64,000 bases of DNA from Gellertiella hungarica (GTDB lineage: Bacteria; Pseudomonadota; Alphaproteobacteria; Rhizobiales; Rhizobiaceae): the NCBI RefSeq assembly GCF_014197145.1, contig NZ_JACIEZ010000008.1, positions 62,001 to 126,000 of the forward strand, read 5' to 3'. Shown here one piece after another: positions 50,171 to 59,112 of the stretch. Each line of letters opens with the position of its first letter. The stretch's first letter is position 1. Both the position numbers and the translations under genes were made by a program. A model generated the notes under the pieces. That model worked only from the letters and a program-made list of their open reading frames with translations, did no database searches and was not told where the DNA came from.

Positions 50171-51256
50171 ATGGATACCTTAGCCGAGGGCAGCCTGCTT
50201 CAGGCAGTGCCCTCCAGTCTGCCTGATCTCGTCTATGCGCCGGATATCGAAGCGCCCATAACCCGCAAGCTGGGAAAGCGCGGCTTTCTCTATTACGACG
50301 CGGAGGGGCATCGTATCGCGGACCGCGCCGAGATCGAACGCATCAACCGGATCGCGGTGCCGCCAGCCTATAGAAACGTCCGCATCGCCTCCGACCCGCG
50401 CGCCCATCTGCAGGCGGTCGGCTGGGACGAGCGCGGCCGGAAACAATATCGCTATCACGCCCTGTGGACCGAAGGGCGCGGCGAGGCAAAGTTTTCACTG
50501 CTCACGGACTTTGCCGAAGCACTTCCTCTCATCCGCGAGCGGGTGGACGCCGATCTTCGCCGGCGAAAGCCGGATCGCGACAAGGCACTGGCCTCCGTCG
50601 TATGGATCATCGACAACCTCCTCATCCGCGTCGGAAATCCGGCTTATGTCCGCGATAACGGATCCTTCGGGGCGACGACGCTCCGAAACCGTCATGTAGC
50701 CATCGACGGCTCCGAAGTCCGTTTCAGGTTTCGCGGAAAGTCAGGCAAGGAGTGGCGCCTTTCCCATCGCGACCGGCGGATCACGCGGACGCTCAGAACC
50801 CTACAGGAACTGCCCGGACAACAGCTCTTTCAGTATATGGATGCCGAGGGCGCTCTTCACCCGGTGCGCTCGCAGGACGTGAACGCCTACATCCGGGAAG
50901 CCACGGGAGCAGACTTCTCATCACGTCAGTTCCGCACCTGGGGAGCAACCCGGCTCGCCGCGGTCGAACTGTCGAGGCTTGACGAGAACGTCAGCGAGCG
51001 CGAACGCAAGCGCATGACGAACAGCGTGATCGACAAGGTTGCGGCACGGCTCGTCAATACCCGCGCGGTCTGCCGCTCCTCCTACATCCACCCGACCGTG
51101 CTCGAAGGATTTGAAGAGGGCAGCCTGAAGGACCTCTGGACCCTTCGTCTGTCGCGAAGCGAGAGGCTGCGCCGCTGGCTGGACGAGGATGAACTCCGGG
51201 TCCTGCAATGGTTGCGCCAGGCGCAGCAGGCGAGAGCGGCACCATTCCAGCCATGA
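50171..51256 (+). CDS. DNA topoisomerase IB
   Basis: A 361-residue type IB (poxvirus-like) topoisomerase that relaxes supercoils by nicking one strand. The N-terminal domain is residues 1-100. The catalytic domain includes SFGATTLRNRHVAI, FRGKSGKEWR and the active-site tyrosine Y305 in CRSSYIHP. GGCGGAG lies nine bases before the ATG. Bacterial members are usually accessory and stress-linked. Confidence 0.93.
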   Translation: MDTLAEGSLLQAVPSSLPDLVYAPDIEAPITRKLGKRGFLYYDAEGHRIADRAEIERINRIAVPPAYRNVRIASDPRAHLQAVGWDERGRKQYRYHALWTEGRGEAKFSLLTDFAEALPLIRERVDADLRRRKPDRDKALASVVWIIDNLLIRVGNPAYVRDNGSFGATTLRNRHVAIDGSEVRFRFRGKSGKEWRLSHRDRRITRTLRTLQELPGQQLFQYMDAEGALHPVRSQDVNAYIREATGADFSSRQFRTWGATRLAAVELSRLDENVSERERKRMTNSVIDKVAARLVNTRAVCRSSYIHPTVLEGFEEGSLKDLWTLRLSRSERLRRWLDEDELRVLQWLRQAQQARAAPFQP

Positions 51257-51362
51257 CGAAATCCCCCCGAAGTGTTTTCGTGGATGAGTTGAAAGTTAAG
51301 AGCTTTGCATTAGTCTGGGCGAAATTCCCCTGTGGGCAAGGACGGCGTCCGGGGCTTGAGAC

Positions 51363-52976
51363 ATGCGAAATCCGTTGGGTTACTTTATCGATCCGGAGCG
51401 TCAGCGCGCCTTTTCGGCAGCGGCTGCAACGATCGGCTTTTTTGTTGCCCTTGGACTTTTCGCAGGCTTTTACGCCAACACCGTCGACAACATCGTGGAC
51501 CGGTTCCTGAACCGTGCCCTCGAGAACCTCCAAGCCCCGGTCGCTGCGGCCAGCAAGGGATTCGAGGCGCTGAATGCCGCTCCCCGCAACGATCGCTGTT
51601 CGGAGGAACTCGTCGAGCGGCTTCGCGATGCCTCGTTTCTCCCCGACGGCATCAACGAATTCATGCTCGTCAATGACGGAAAGGTGGAATGCACGAGCAC
51701 CCTGGGGCTGCTTGCCACACCATTCGAGCTCGGAACCCCCTCGATTGATGCGCTGCCCGGAGGCGGACGCATCTACCGGTTCGGGGTGAACCTGTCGGCC
51801 CTCGGCCATCAGGGTCAATATGCCTCCATCGTCCAGGAGGGACGTTTCGCGGCCATCCTCCCTTCTCCCGACATGCCGGGTGCCGCTCCCTCGTGGCTGG
51901 CGCTGGAAGGACTGGCCTGGAATGCGGCCCGGCATGTTCCCTACCGGCTGTTCGGACAGGTCGATCTGTTTTTCGACCATCAGAGAACCAATCCCGATGG
52001 CGGCCACCTCGCCACCACGCGTCTGCTTTGCACTGCCGACGGCGTGCTGTGCGCCACCGGCAGCATCTCGCTTGCCGAACTGGCACGGAACGGCCTTGCT
52101 TGGGGGTTGCTGGCACTGGCCTTCAGCGCCCTTTTCGGCAGCTTCGTCGCCAGCCGTTTCACTGCCTTCCTCCAGCGAACCTTCCGGCTGGAAGCGCGCC
52201 TGATGCGCAATCTGGTTCCCGATCGCATCCAGCTTTGCTACCAGCCGATCCTGGATACCCGCACGCGCGGTATCACGGGTTGCGAAGTCCTGGCGCGCTG
52301 GAAGGATCTCGATGGCTCGATCGTCTATCCCGACCGGTTCCTGCCCATCCTGGAGCGCGAAAAGCGCATGCTGGAATTTACCCGGATGGTCGTCGACAAG
52401 GCCTGGGTCGAGTTGTCGACCTGCCTCCCGCCCGGCCAGAAACTGCAGGTCAACATCAACATCTCGCCGCAGAACGTTCCAGACCCTGCGCTCCCGGGCC
52501 TCTTCGACCGCTTCCTTCAGGAGCCCCGCCGCTTTACCCTCGCGGTGGAGCTCGTGGAAACCGAAAGAATGTCCTTCGAGGATGCCGAGCACCTGATACA
52601 GCGGCTCAGGGAAAAGGGCATCCGAACCTATATCGACGATTTCGGAACGGGGTATTCCAATCTCGAGAATCTGGCGCGCCTTTCCGTCGATGCCGTGAAG
52701 CTGGACAAGAGCTTCGCCCTCGCCCCGGAAAACAGCCTGATGGGGGAAATGCTGGAATTCGCGCTGAAGATGGCAAAGGCCATCGGGCGCTCCACGGTGG
52801 TGGAGGGCGTTGAAACGCCGGAGCGGTTCGATCAGCTCCTCAAGCTCTCTGTTCCCGTGGATTACATCCAGGGCTATTTCATCGCCCGGCCGGTGGATAT
52901 CCGCTCCTTCGCGGCTTTCCTGGCGCAGGGCAACTCCTGGAACAACGGCGCGCAGCAGACCCAGCGGCGGGCATGA
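51363..52976 (+). CDS. Membrane EAL-domain c-di-GMP phosphodiesterase
   Basis: A 537-residue inner-membrane enzyme. Two membrane helices (residues 18-40 and 240-265) flank a periplasmic region with two Cys (DRCSEELV and VECTS), similar in form to the CSS-motif sensor of PdeC-type proteins. The C-terminal EAL domain begins LQ.CYQPI and has the signature as EVLAR (residue 308), NINISPQ, ELVETE, IDDFGTGYSN, KLDKSF and VVEGVET. All metal and catalytic residues look present, so it should be active in degrading cyclic di-GMP. Confidence 0.9.
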   Translation: MRNPLGYFIDPERQRAFSAAAATIGFFVALGLFAGFYANTVDNIVDRFLNRALENLQAPVAAASKGFEALNAAPRNDRCSEELVERLRDASFLPDGINEFMLVNDGKVECTSTLGLLATPFELGTPSIDALPGGGRIYRFGVNLSALGHQGQYASIVQEGRFAAILPSPDMPGAAPSWLALEGLAWNAARHVPYRLFGQVDLFFDHQRTNPDGGHLATTRLLCTADGVLCATGSISLAELARNGLAWGLLALAFSALFGSFVASRFTAFLQRTFRLEARLMRNLVPDRIQLCYQPILDTRTRGITGCEVLARWKDLDGSIVYPDRFLPILEREKRMLEFTRMVVDKAWVELSTCLPPGQKLQVNINISPQNVPDPALPGLFDRFLQEPRRFTLAVELVETERMSFEDAEHLIQRLREKGIRTYIDDFGTGYSNLENLARLSVDAVKLDKSFALAPENSLMGEMLEFALKMAKAIGRSTVVEGVETPERFDQLLKLSVPVDYIQGYFIARPVDIRSFAAFLAQGNSWNNGAQQTQRRA

Positions 52977-53003
52977 GCCGCCGCCGGACCCTCGGATCGA
53001 CCG

Positions 53004-53459
53004 TCAGCGAGCGTTATACTTGGCGTCGACGTCGTTGATCGCCCGGACGTTGCCTGCAGACCGTCCGTTCTCGTCGAAGGTCTGGGCGAGGAAGGCGTCT
53101 GCAATCGCCTTTGCCAATTCCGTGCCGATGACGCGCGCGCCCATGGTGATGATCTGCGCGTTGTTCGACAGCGCGGCTCTTTCTGCCGAATAGGTGTCAT
53201 GCGTGAGCGCAGCGCGAATGCCCGGCACCTTGTTCGCCGCGATGCAGACGCCGATGCCGGTACCGCAGACGAGAATGGCGCGGTCGTAGGTGCCGTCGAT
53301 GACGCCCGAAGCCACCCGATCGGCGAGATTGGCGTAGAAGGCATCCGGGCCCGCATCCGTGCGGGAAATCTCCGACACCTCGTGCCGGTCCTTCAGGTAG
53401 TCCGCGAGGACCTTGGCGAGGCCTTCCCCCGCGCTGTCTCCGGCAATGGCGAGTTTCAT
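53004..53459 (-). CDS. rpiB: RpiB-type sugar-phosphate isomerase (erythritol pathway, EryI)
   Basis: A 151-residue protein of the RpiB/LacAB family: [16 protein letters not shown], then [14 protein letters not shown], and [14 protein letters not shown] near the C-terminus. In Brucella the RpiB homologue beside the ery genes (EryI) makes D-erythrose 4-phosphate from a ketotetrose phosphate. Its position after the eryH- and eryR-type genes supports this role rather than ribose isomerisation. One base separates it from the upstream gene. Confidence 0.88.
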   Translation of the reverse strand: MKLAIAGDSAGEGLAKVLADYLKDRHEVSEISRTDAGPDAFYANLADRVASGVIDGTYDRAILVCGTGIGVCIAANKVPGIRAALTHDTYSAERAALSNNAQIITMGARVIGTELAKAIADAFLAQTFDENGRSAGNVRAINDVDAKYNAR

Positions 53460-53460
53460 G

Positions 53461-54240
53461 TCATGCTCCTTTCAGGGTGGCGGCGCATTTCGACAGGATG
53501 TCGAGATAGCCTTCGACGTTCCAGGCCGAACGCCCGATGAACAGCCCGTCCACATGGGGGCAGGCGATGAGTTCCTCACAGTTGCCCGGATTGACCGAAC
53601 CACCGTAGAGGCAGGGTATGCGGCGCCCGAGAAGATCCCCGGCCACCTCGATGATCTCGGCCTGGCGGGCATCCGCGTAATCGGACGTGGCCGGAATTCC
53701 GTTGACGCCGATGGCCCAGACGGGTTCGTAGGCCAGCAGGATATCCGCGTTCCTCTGGTCGCCGGAAAGCCTTGCAAGTGCCCCGCGCACCTGCGCCGCA
53801 AGCACCTCTCGCGCCCTGCCGCTCTCCCGTTCGGCCAGTGTCTCGCCGATGCAGATGAGGGGAACAAGCCCGTGACGCACGGCGGCTTCCGTCTTCAGAC
53901 CCACGGTCTCGTCGGTCTCGCCGAAATGTTCGCGCCGCTCCGAGTGTCCGAGTTCCACCAGATCCAGATGGCAGTCCTTCAGCATGACAGGGGATATCTC
54001 GCCCGTCCAAGCGCCCTCATCCGCCCAGTGCATGTTCTGGGCGCCCACTTTCACGGACGTGTCCCGCAGCAGGGCCTTTACCTCGCGCACCGCAGTGAAG
54101 GGCGGAATGACGAAGCGCTGGGTGCGGGGATCCCGCCCGCCATCCGCTGCCTTGAGGCCTTCGGCAAACTGGCGGGCTTCCGCCAGCGTCTTGTTCATCT
54201 TCCAGCTCGTGCCGATCCAGAATTGCGGCTTTTCCGTCAT
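53461..54240 (-). CDS. eryH: Triose-phosphate-isomerase-like tetrose phosphate isomerase (EryH)
   Basis: A 259-residue TIM-barrel enzyme of the TpiA family. The catalytic Lys lies in [11 protein letters not shown], His in [10 protein letters not shown], Glu in [10 protein letters not shown] and the phosphate loop in YGGSVNPGN. In Brucella and Sinorhizobium this second Tpi (TpiA2/TpiB, EryH) isomerises a tetrulose phosphate during erythritol use. It is coupled to the DeoR gene by a four-base overlap. Confidence 0.9.
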   Translation of the reverse strand: MTEKPQFWIGTSWKMNKTLAEARQFAEGLKAADGGRDPRTQRFVIPPFTAVREVKALLRDTSVKVGAQNMHWADEGAWTGEISPVMLKDCHLDLVELGHSERREHFGETDETVGLKTEAAVRHGLVPLICIGETLAERESGRAREVLAAQVRGALARLSGDQRNADILLAYEPVWAIGVNGIPATSDYADARQAEIIEVAGDLLGRRIPCLYGGSVNPGNCEELIACPHVDGLFIGRSAWNVEGYLDILSKCAATLKGA

Positions 54241-55016
54241 GCTACCGGTTCCTTGTCTTTCGCCACGTCCAGCATGGCGCCATTCTTTTCAAAAGCCTCG
54301 AGCGCCTCCCGCGGCGGCAGATCGTCCGTGATGACCCGTTCGAAATCGCTGATCCTGGCCAGCACATGCAGGGCGCTCTTGCCGAAACGCTGGTGATTGA
54401 CCAGCAGGCAGGCCCTCGATGCAGAGGCGATCATGGCACGTTTTGCCCTGATGACGCCGTCGTCCATGTGGAACGCCATGCCGCCGGACACAGCCGGCGC
54501 CGAAATGAAGGCGATGTCTGCCCTCAGGCGCGCCATCGATTCCTCCGTCACCACGCCGAAATAGGCGTTGAACTTGGCCGAATAGACGCCGCCAAGGGCA
54601 ATCGTCGTGATGCCCGGCTCCATGCGCAGTGTCTCGATGATGGCCGCATTGTTGGTGATGACCGTCAACGGGCGCTTGCGGGGCAGGATTGACCCCAGGA
54701 CAGCCGCCATCGAACCGTCGTTGACCGCCACCGTCATTCCAGGCTCGATCAGTTCCAGCGCGGCTTCGGCCATGCGGCGCTTGGCTTCGCCCTCCTGCCG
54801 CTCGCGAAAGCGGAAATCGCTTTCAAACTGGGTGCTCGATTCGATCGTGGCACCGCCGCGCACCTTGCGCAGCATGCCGGCCTCTTCGAGATCGTCGAGA
54901 TCCCGGTGAATGGTCATCCGGGAGACGCCAAACCGCTCCGAGAGGGCATCGAGCTCCACCATCCGCTGTTCGACCAGAAGGTCCATGATGGCCTGTCTGC
55001 GATCTTCCCGTTTCAT
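54237..55016 (-). CDS. eryR: DeoR-family regulator (EryR-like)
   Basis: A 259-residue regulator with the DeoR N-terminal helix-turn-helix (RRQAIMDLLVEQRMVELDALSERFGVS, MTIHRDLDDLEEAGMLRKVRGGA). A sugar-phosphate-binding isomerase-like domain follows (VNDGSMAAVLGS, ITNNAAIIETL). It begins the operon with eryH and rpiB, as eryR does in rhizobia, and probably controls them and the divergent region. The promoter region holds nested inverted repeats at 55087-55114. Confidence 0.87.
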   Translation of the reverse strand: MKREDRRQAIMDLLVEQRMVELDALSERFGVSRMTIHRDLDDLEEAGMLRKVRGGATIESSTQFESDFRFRERQEGEAKRRMAEAALELIEPGMTVAVNDGSMAAVLGSILPRKRPLTVITNNAAIIETLRMEPGITTIALGGVYSAKFNAYFGVVTEESMARLRADIAFISAPAVSGGMAFHMDDGVIRAKRAMIASASRACLLVNHQRFGKSALHVLARISDFERVITDDLPPREALEAFEKNGAMLDVAKDKEPVA

Positions 55017-55086
55017 GGACGTCTCTCACCGAGATATTTCATGACCGGGAAAATAACACACCATGTAACATTATCAAGACAATTTA

Positions 55087-55114
55087 TGTGATATTGTGAT
55101 GATATCTTGTCACA
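55087..55114. promoter_or_regulatory. Nested inverted repeats between eryR and transaldolase (candidate operator)
   Basis: Outer arms TGTGA/TCACA and inner arms GATAT/ATATC lie in an AT-rich stretch between divergent genes, and TGTGAT also occurs as a direct repeat. The region would suit a DeoR-type operator controlling both directions. Confidence 0.4.
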
Positions 55115-55176
55115 TGCGCATAGGGAGTGGTAGGGAGGTCAGGCCACCCATCGCATCAGCCCTTCAAGGAGTTGTT

Positions 55177-55830
55177 ATGAAGTTTTTTGCCGACACGGCG
55201 GTCGTCGCCGATATCAGGGAGCTCAATGACTACGGTCTTCTGGACGGGGTCACCACCAACCCGTCGCTGATCGCGAAATCCGGTCGTGACTTCAAGGAAG
55301 TGATTGCCGAGATATCGGCGCTGGTCGACGGTCCGGTTTCGGCCGAGGTGGCGGCTCTGGATTTCGAAGGCATGGTGGCGGAGGGCGAGCATCTTGCAAG
55401 GATCGCATCGAACGTCGTGATCAAGCTGCCGCTGACGCTTGCCGGCCTCAAGGCCTGCCGTCACTTTGCCTCCAGCGGCATCCGCACCAATGTCACGCTC
55501 TGCTTCTCGGCCAATCAGGCGCTGCTCGCAGCCAAAGCGGGCGCAACCTATATTTCGCCCTTTGTCGGCCGCCTGGACGATCTGAACATCGACGGGATGG
55601 AGCTGATCCGGGACATTCGCGTAATCTACGACAATTACGGCTTCGAAACGCAGATCCTGGCCGCTTCGGTTCGCACCGCCAATCACGTGCGGGAAGCGGC
55701 GCTCGCCGGGGCCGATGTGGCAACGATACCGCCTGCGGTCATCAAGGGTCTCGCCTCTCATGTGCTCACGGACAAGGGTCTGGAGCAGTTTGCCAGAGAC
55801 TGGGCCGCGACCGGTCAGACGATCCTCTGA
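55177..55830 (+). CDS. Transaldolase, short (fructose-6-phosphate aldolase/TalC) type
   Basis: A 217-residue member of the short transaldolase family: MKFFADTA at the N-terminus, [14 protein letters not shown], the catalytic Lys in NVVIKLPLT, then [16 protein letters not shown] and SPFVGRLDD. Transaldolase uses D-erythrose 4-phosphate, the product of the neighbouring erythritol pathway, so its presence here is metabolically sensible. A strong AAGGAG lies ahead of the ATG. Confidence 0.88.
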   Translation: MKFFADTAVVADIRELNDYGLLDGVTTNPSLIAKSGRDFKEVIAEISALVDGPVSAEVAALDFEGMVAEGEHLARIASNVVIKLPLTLAGLKACRHFASSGIRTNVTLCFSANQALLAAKAGATYISPFVGRLDDLNIDGMELIRDIRVIYDNYGFETQILAASVRTANHVREAALAGADVATIPPAVIKGLASHVLTDKGLEQFARDWAATGQTIL

Positions 55831-55836
55831 TCGCTT

Positions 55837-55863
55837 GAGGGGGGCGGTCGCTTCCTCCCCCTT
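55837..55863. terminator. Possible bidirectional terminator between convergent genes
   Basis: AGGGGG and CCCCCT arms with a loop of about 12 bases, followed by TTA on the plus strand, lie between the convergent transaldolase and eryD genes. The T-tract is short, so the call is tentative. Confidence 0.45.
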
Positions 55864-56822
55864 TACAGGCCTTCGAGAAGCGCCTGCGCCGTCCGCTCGT
55901 CGGTGATCAGGCCGTAAAGGGTACGGCTTTCGAGGACGGCGCGAATGGCACCGGTTTTGGCCGGCCCTCCTGCCACCGCGACGATCCGGTCGTCGTCGCG
56001 GCCGCGGAACGAAACGGACAGCGTCCGCGCCGTCAGCGGCGTTTCGAGCATGCGTCCGTTGATATCGAAGAAGTGTCCGAGCAATTCGCCCGCCGCGCCA
56101 TCACGCGAAATCGCGCGGATCTCCTTCGGCTCGATCATGCCCGAGGCCACCAGCTGCGCGTCCGCCTCCACCGTTCCGATGCCGACGATCTTCAGGTCTG
56201 CATTATTGGCAAGATCGAAGACCTCGCCCACGCCGCGCTGCGCCAGCAGGACCTCCCTGTCTTCGGTGGAATTGGCAAAAAAGGGAACCGGCATGACATA
56301 GGCAAGCGCGCCCGTCTTTTCGGCAATGCGGTGCATGACGTCATGGGGATTGACCGAATAGTTCCGCGTCAGCCCGCCAAGCAGGGAAACGAAGCGCACG
56401 TCCCGCGCGGCGAGGCGCGGCATGAGATGGACGGCAGCCGCCAGGGTGCGTCCGTGACCAAGCCCGATCACCCGGTGCTCGCCCAGTTCGATCGCGCGTT
56501 TCAGGAAGCCCGCCCCAGCCTGTCCGAGCGCTCTCAGGGGCAGCCCCTCCTCGCCCAGATCGGGAGCCACTTCGCAGTATTCGAGGCCGAAGACACGGGC
56601 AAGTCGGGTCTCCAGTTCCACACAGCCGGTGATGTCGCCGTCGATCGAGACCTTCACGACGCCATCGGCGACTGCACGAGCGATCAGCCGGTGGGCCTTC
56701 ACCGAAGGCACGCCGAGCTGCTTTGCCACGGCCGCCTGGGTCAGCCCGCCCACATAATGCAGCCATGCCGCCCTGACGGCGAGCGATTCGTCGGTATCCA
56801 CAACGGGCAGCCGGTCTTTCAT
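55863..56822 (-). CDS. eryD: SorC-family sugar-binding regulator (EryD-like)
   Basis: A 319-residue protein with an N-terminal helix-turn-helix (AAWLHYVGGLTQAAVAKQLGVPSVKAHRLI) and a SorC/DeoR-type effector-binding domain (VIGLGHGRTLAAAVHLMP, FVSLLGGLTRNY, and VAGGPAKTGAIRAVL at the C-terminus). EryD represses the ery operon and is relieved by erythritol in Brucella. GAGGAG precedes the ATG. It lies at the end of the leftward ery operon. Confidence 0.87.
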   Translation of the reverse strand: MKDRLPVVDTDESLAVRAAWLHYVGGLTQAAVAKQLGVPSVKAHRLIARAVADGVVKVSIDGDITGCVELETRLARVFGLEYCEVAPDLGEEGLPLRALGQAGAGFLKRAIELGEHRVIGLGHGRTLAAAVHLMPRLAARDVRFVSLLGGLTRNYSVNPHDVMHRIAEKTGALAYVMPVPFFANSTEDREVLLAQRGVGEVFDLANNADLKIVGIGTVEADAQLVASGMIEPKEIRAISRDGAAGELLGHFFDINGRMLETPLTARTLSVSFRGRDDDRIVAVAGGPAKTGAIRAVLESRTLYGLITDERTAQALLEGL

Positions 56823-56856
56823 GGGGACTCCTCAACAGCGGAACGGGTTGCCGCGA

Positions 56857-58005
56857 TCAGCTTGCGGCCTCGAGGATGGCAAGCAGTGTCGCCTGATCGA
56901 GCGGCACCGGATTGGCCTTCATGGAGGATGACGCCAGTGCGGCTTCGGCGGCTGCCTGCCGGTCCTGTGCCGTGATTCCCATGCCGCCGAGCGTCATGAG
57001 ACCAGAAGCACGCGACCAGTTCGCCAGAGCCGAGAGCGCCTTCCCGGACGTCGTTTCGAAGGCCTGCCCGATGAAGCCGAGCACTTCCTCGATCCGCCGA
57101 GCCTTCTCCGGTTCGGTCACCGCATCCCGATTGGCGGCAAGGGCATAGGGCAGCAGGGCACCGCAGATTGCGCCGTGCGGGGCCTCGCTGAGGCCGCCGA
57201 GCGGGCCCGCCAGACCGTGGACCACGCCGAGGCCGGAATTCGCAAGCGCAAGCCCGCCGCAAAGGCTGGTCCAGGCGATCTGGTCACGCGCAGCCTCCTC
57301 CTCCCGAAGCATCAGAATTCGCAGCGCCGAAAGGCCGGACTGGATGGCGTCGCGGCAAAGGGCGTCGGTGAGGCGGTTCGCGCGGCTGCTGATGTAGGGC
57401 TCGATCACCTGCGTGACGGCATCGAGGCCGGATTCCAGCGTGACGCGTCTGGGAGAGTTGTCGGTCAGCGCGGGATCCACGATGGCAAGTCTTGCAAGCA
57501 TCCGCGGGTCGCGCAGACTTACCTTCCGCCGGTGTTCGGGCACCCCGATCACGGCATTCTTCGTCACTTCGGCACCGGTGCCTGCCGTCGTCGGCAGGGC
57601 GATGAAGGGGAGCGGGTCGTCTTCGAGAACGCGCCCCGTTCCCACGACCTCGAGATAATCGATGATGGGCCCGGACGCGCGGACCAGTGCCGCTATGGCC
57701 TTTCCGGCATCGATGACGGAACCGCCGCCGATCGCCACCACCACATCGGAACCGGAAGCCCGCGCGGCTGCAATTCCCATCTCGATCAAGGGAAGGTCCG
57801 GTTCTCCGGGAACGGCAAATCCCGAGATCTCGGCCCCCAGCGCCTCCAGCTCCGCGGCCATCCAGTCGGCTCTCGCCGGCGTTCGACCGTGAACGAGGAA
57901 GACCTTGCGGCCAAACGGCAGAATGCGGCGGGCGGCTTCCGAGGCCTTGCCTCGTCCAAACAGGATTTCACCGGCGGTCTGGAAGACAAGCGATTGCAGG
58001 GTCAT
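56857..58005 (-). CDS. Iron-containing alcohol dehydrogenase
   Basis: A 382-residue enzyme of the Fe-ADH/maleylacetate reductase type: IGGGSVIDAGKAIAAL (NAD-binding), IALPTTAGTGAEVTKNAVIG, and metal-site His in VVHGLAGPLGGLSEAPHGAIC. Members reduce or oxidise small polyols, aldehydes or ketones. It sits between eryC and eryD, where canonical ery operons have no such gene, so it may handle an alternative substrate such as a related tetritol. ATG at 58005 lies behind AGAGGA. Confidence 0.87.
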   Translation of the reverse strand: MTLQSLVFQTAGEILFGRGKASEAARRILPFGRKVFLVHGRTPARADWMAAELEALGAEISGFAVPGEPDLPLIEMGIAAARASGSDVVVAIGGGSVIDAGKAIAALVRASGPIIDYLEVVGTGRVLEDDPLPFIALPTTAGTGAEVTKNAVIGVPEHRRKVSLRDPRMLARLAIVDPALTDNSPRRVTLESGLDAVTQVIEPYISSRANRLTDALCRDAIQSGLSALRILMLREEEAARDQIAWTSLCGGLALANSGLGVVHGLAGPLGGLSEAPHGAICGALLPYALAANRDAVTEPEKARRIEEVLGFIGQAFETTSGKALSALANWSRASGLMTLGGMGITAQDRQAAAEAALASSSMKANPVPLDQATLLAILEAAS

Positions 58006-58163
58006 GGTCCTCTTCCGATATCGGCCGTCGCGCACGGAGCGGCGTGCTCCATCGCATGGCATCTCAAAGAAACGCACGCCGTCATGCGGCGGCGGGCGGC
58101 GGCCCGCATCCGCTTTTCGCCGGAAAGTGCACCAAAATCCAGTGTTTTCCCGGAGAGCCGGCT

Positions 58164-59096
58164 TTACCCCGCGAGATCACCGGCCCCGGTGTCGATATGC
58201 GGGGCCCAGAACGCGATGCTTTCGGCGATCTGGGGGATTACCTGCCGGTCATTGGGCTCCCGCTCCTTGAAGGACAGCTCAAGGCAGATCTCGTTGTCCA
58301 CCGCACCGCCCTCGGCAAAGGCCGCAAGCAGCGGCTCGGGCTGTATCCGCCCCTTTGCGTTGAACTCGGCGGTGAATGGCCTGTGCCCGCCCTTGTCCAT
58401 CAGGCTCTGCTTGATGTGGATGATCGGCGATACCTTCGGGACCGCGCGTGCCCAGGCATAGGGGTCGTAATCCGCGGGATTGGAAGAGGTGACGTCGCCG
58501 TGGTCGATATCGGCCATCATCCACATAGGCACGGCCATGTTTGCTGCGCTCAGCCGGTCCTGCAGCGCCAGGCAGGCGTCGATGGTTTCCCCGAATTCGC
58601 GGCCGATGCTCATCGGCTCCCAGAAGACATAGTCGAGCCCGGCAGCCTTGGCGTGCTCCGCAACCTCTGCCCAGCAATCGATGGCGATCGATGTCAGCTC
58701 CTCGCGCCGGACCCGATCGTCGAAATCGCGATAGGTGAAGATGGCAAACTGGGTTCCGACCGACTTGCCGCCGAGATCGCCGATGATGTCCGCGAAGGTC
58801 TTGAACCAGTCCACATAGTAGCGGCGCACCTCGGCATCGGGATGGCCGAAATGGTTGAGCCGGCCATACGGGCCGGTCATGCCGGACGTGACACGCACCC
58901 CCGTTCGCCTGAGAGCACGGTCCATCTGCCGCGTGAGGCGGCGGATGACGGGCGCCTGCCAGCTGGGATTGATGAACTCATGGGTAAGCTGCAGATCACG
59001 GATGCGCAGGTCGCGGGCAACCGTATCGATGAGGTCGTCCGGATCGGCGAAGCGATTGACGAGCGGGTTGGTGTTCAATGAAAGCGAGAGCGGCAT
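58164..59096 (-). CDS. eryC: EryC, tetrulose-phosphate isomerase/racemase-like TIM barrel protein
   Basis: A 310-residue protein of the AP endonuclease 2/xylose isomerase-like TIM barrel superfamily. Segments include LSLNTNPLVNRFADPDDL, LDYVFWEPMSIGREFGET with metal-ligand Glu, MWMMADIDHGDVTSS and HIKQSLMDKGGHRPF. EryC of Brucella was first called a dehydrogenase and later shown to be an isomerase of the tetrose phosphate pathway. It follows eryB with a short gap, as in known ery operons. Confidence 0.88.
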   Translation of the reverse strand: MPLSLSLNTNPLVNRFADPDDLIDTVARDLRIRDLQLTHEFINPSWQAPVIRRLTRQMDRALRRTGVRVTSGMTGPYGRLNHFGHPDAEVRRYYVDWFKTFADIIGDLGGKSVGTQFAIFTYRDFDDRVRREELTSIAIDCWAEVAEHAKAAGLDYVFWEPMSIGREFGETIDACLALQDRLSAANMAVPMWMMADIDHGDVTSSNPADYDPYAWARAVPKVSPIIHIKQSLMDKGGHRPFTAEFNAKGRIQPEPLLAAFAEGGAVDNEICLELSFKEREPNDRQVIPQIAESIAFWAPHIDTGAGDLAG

Positions 59097-59112
59097 TGGT
59101 CTATCCTTGAAT

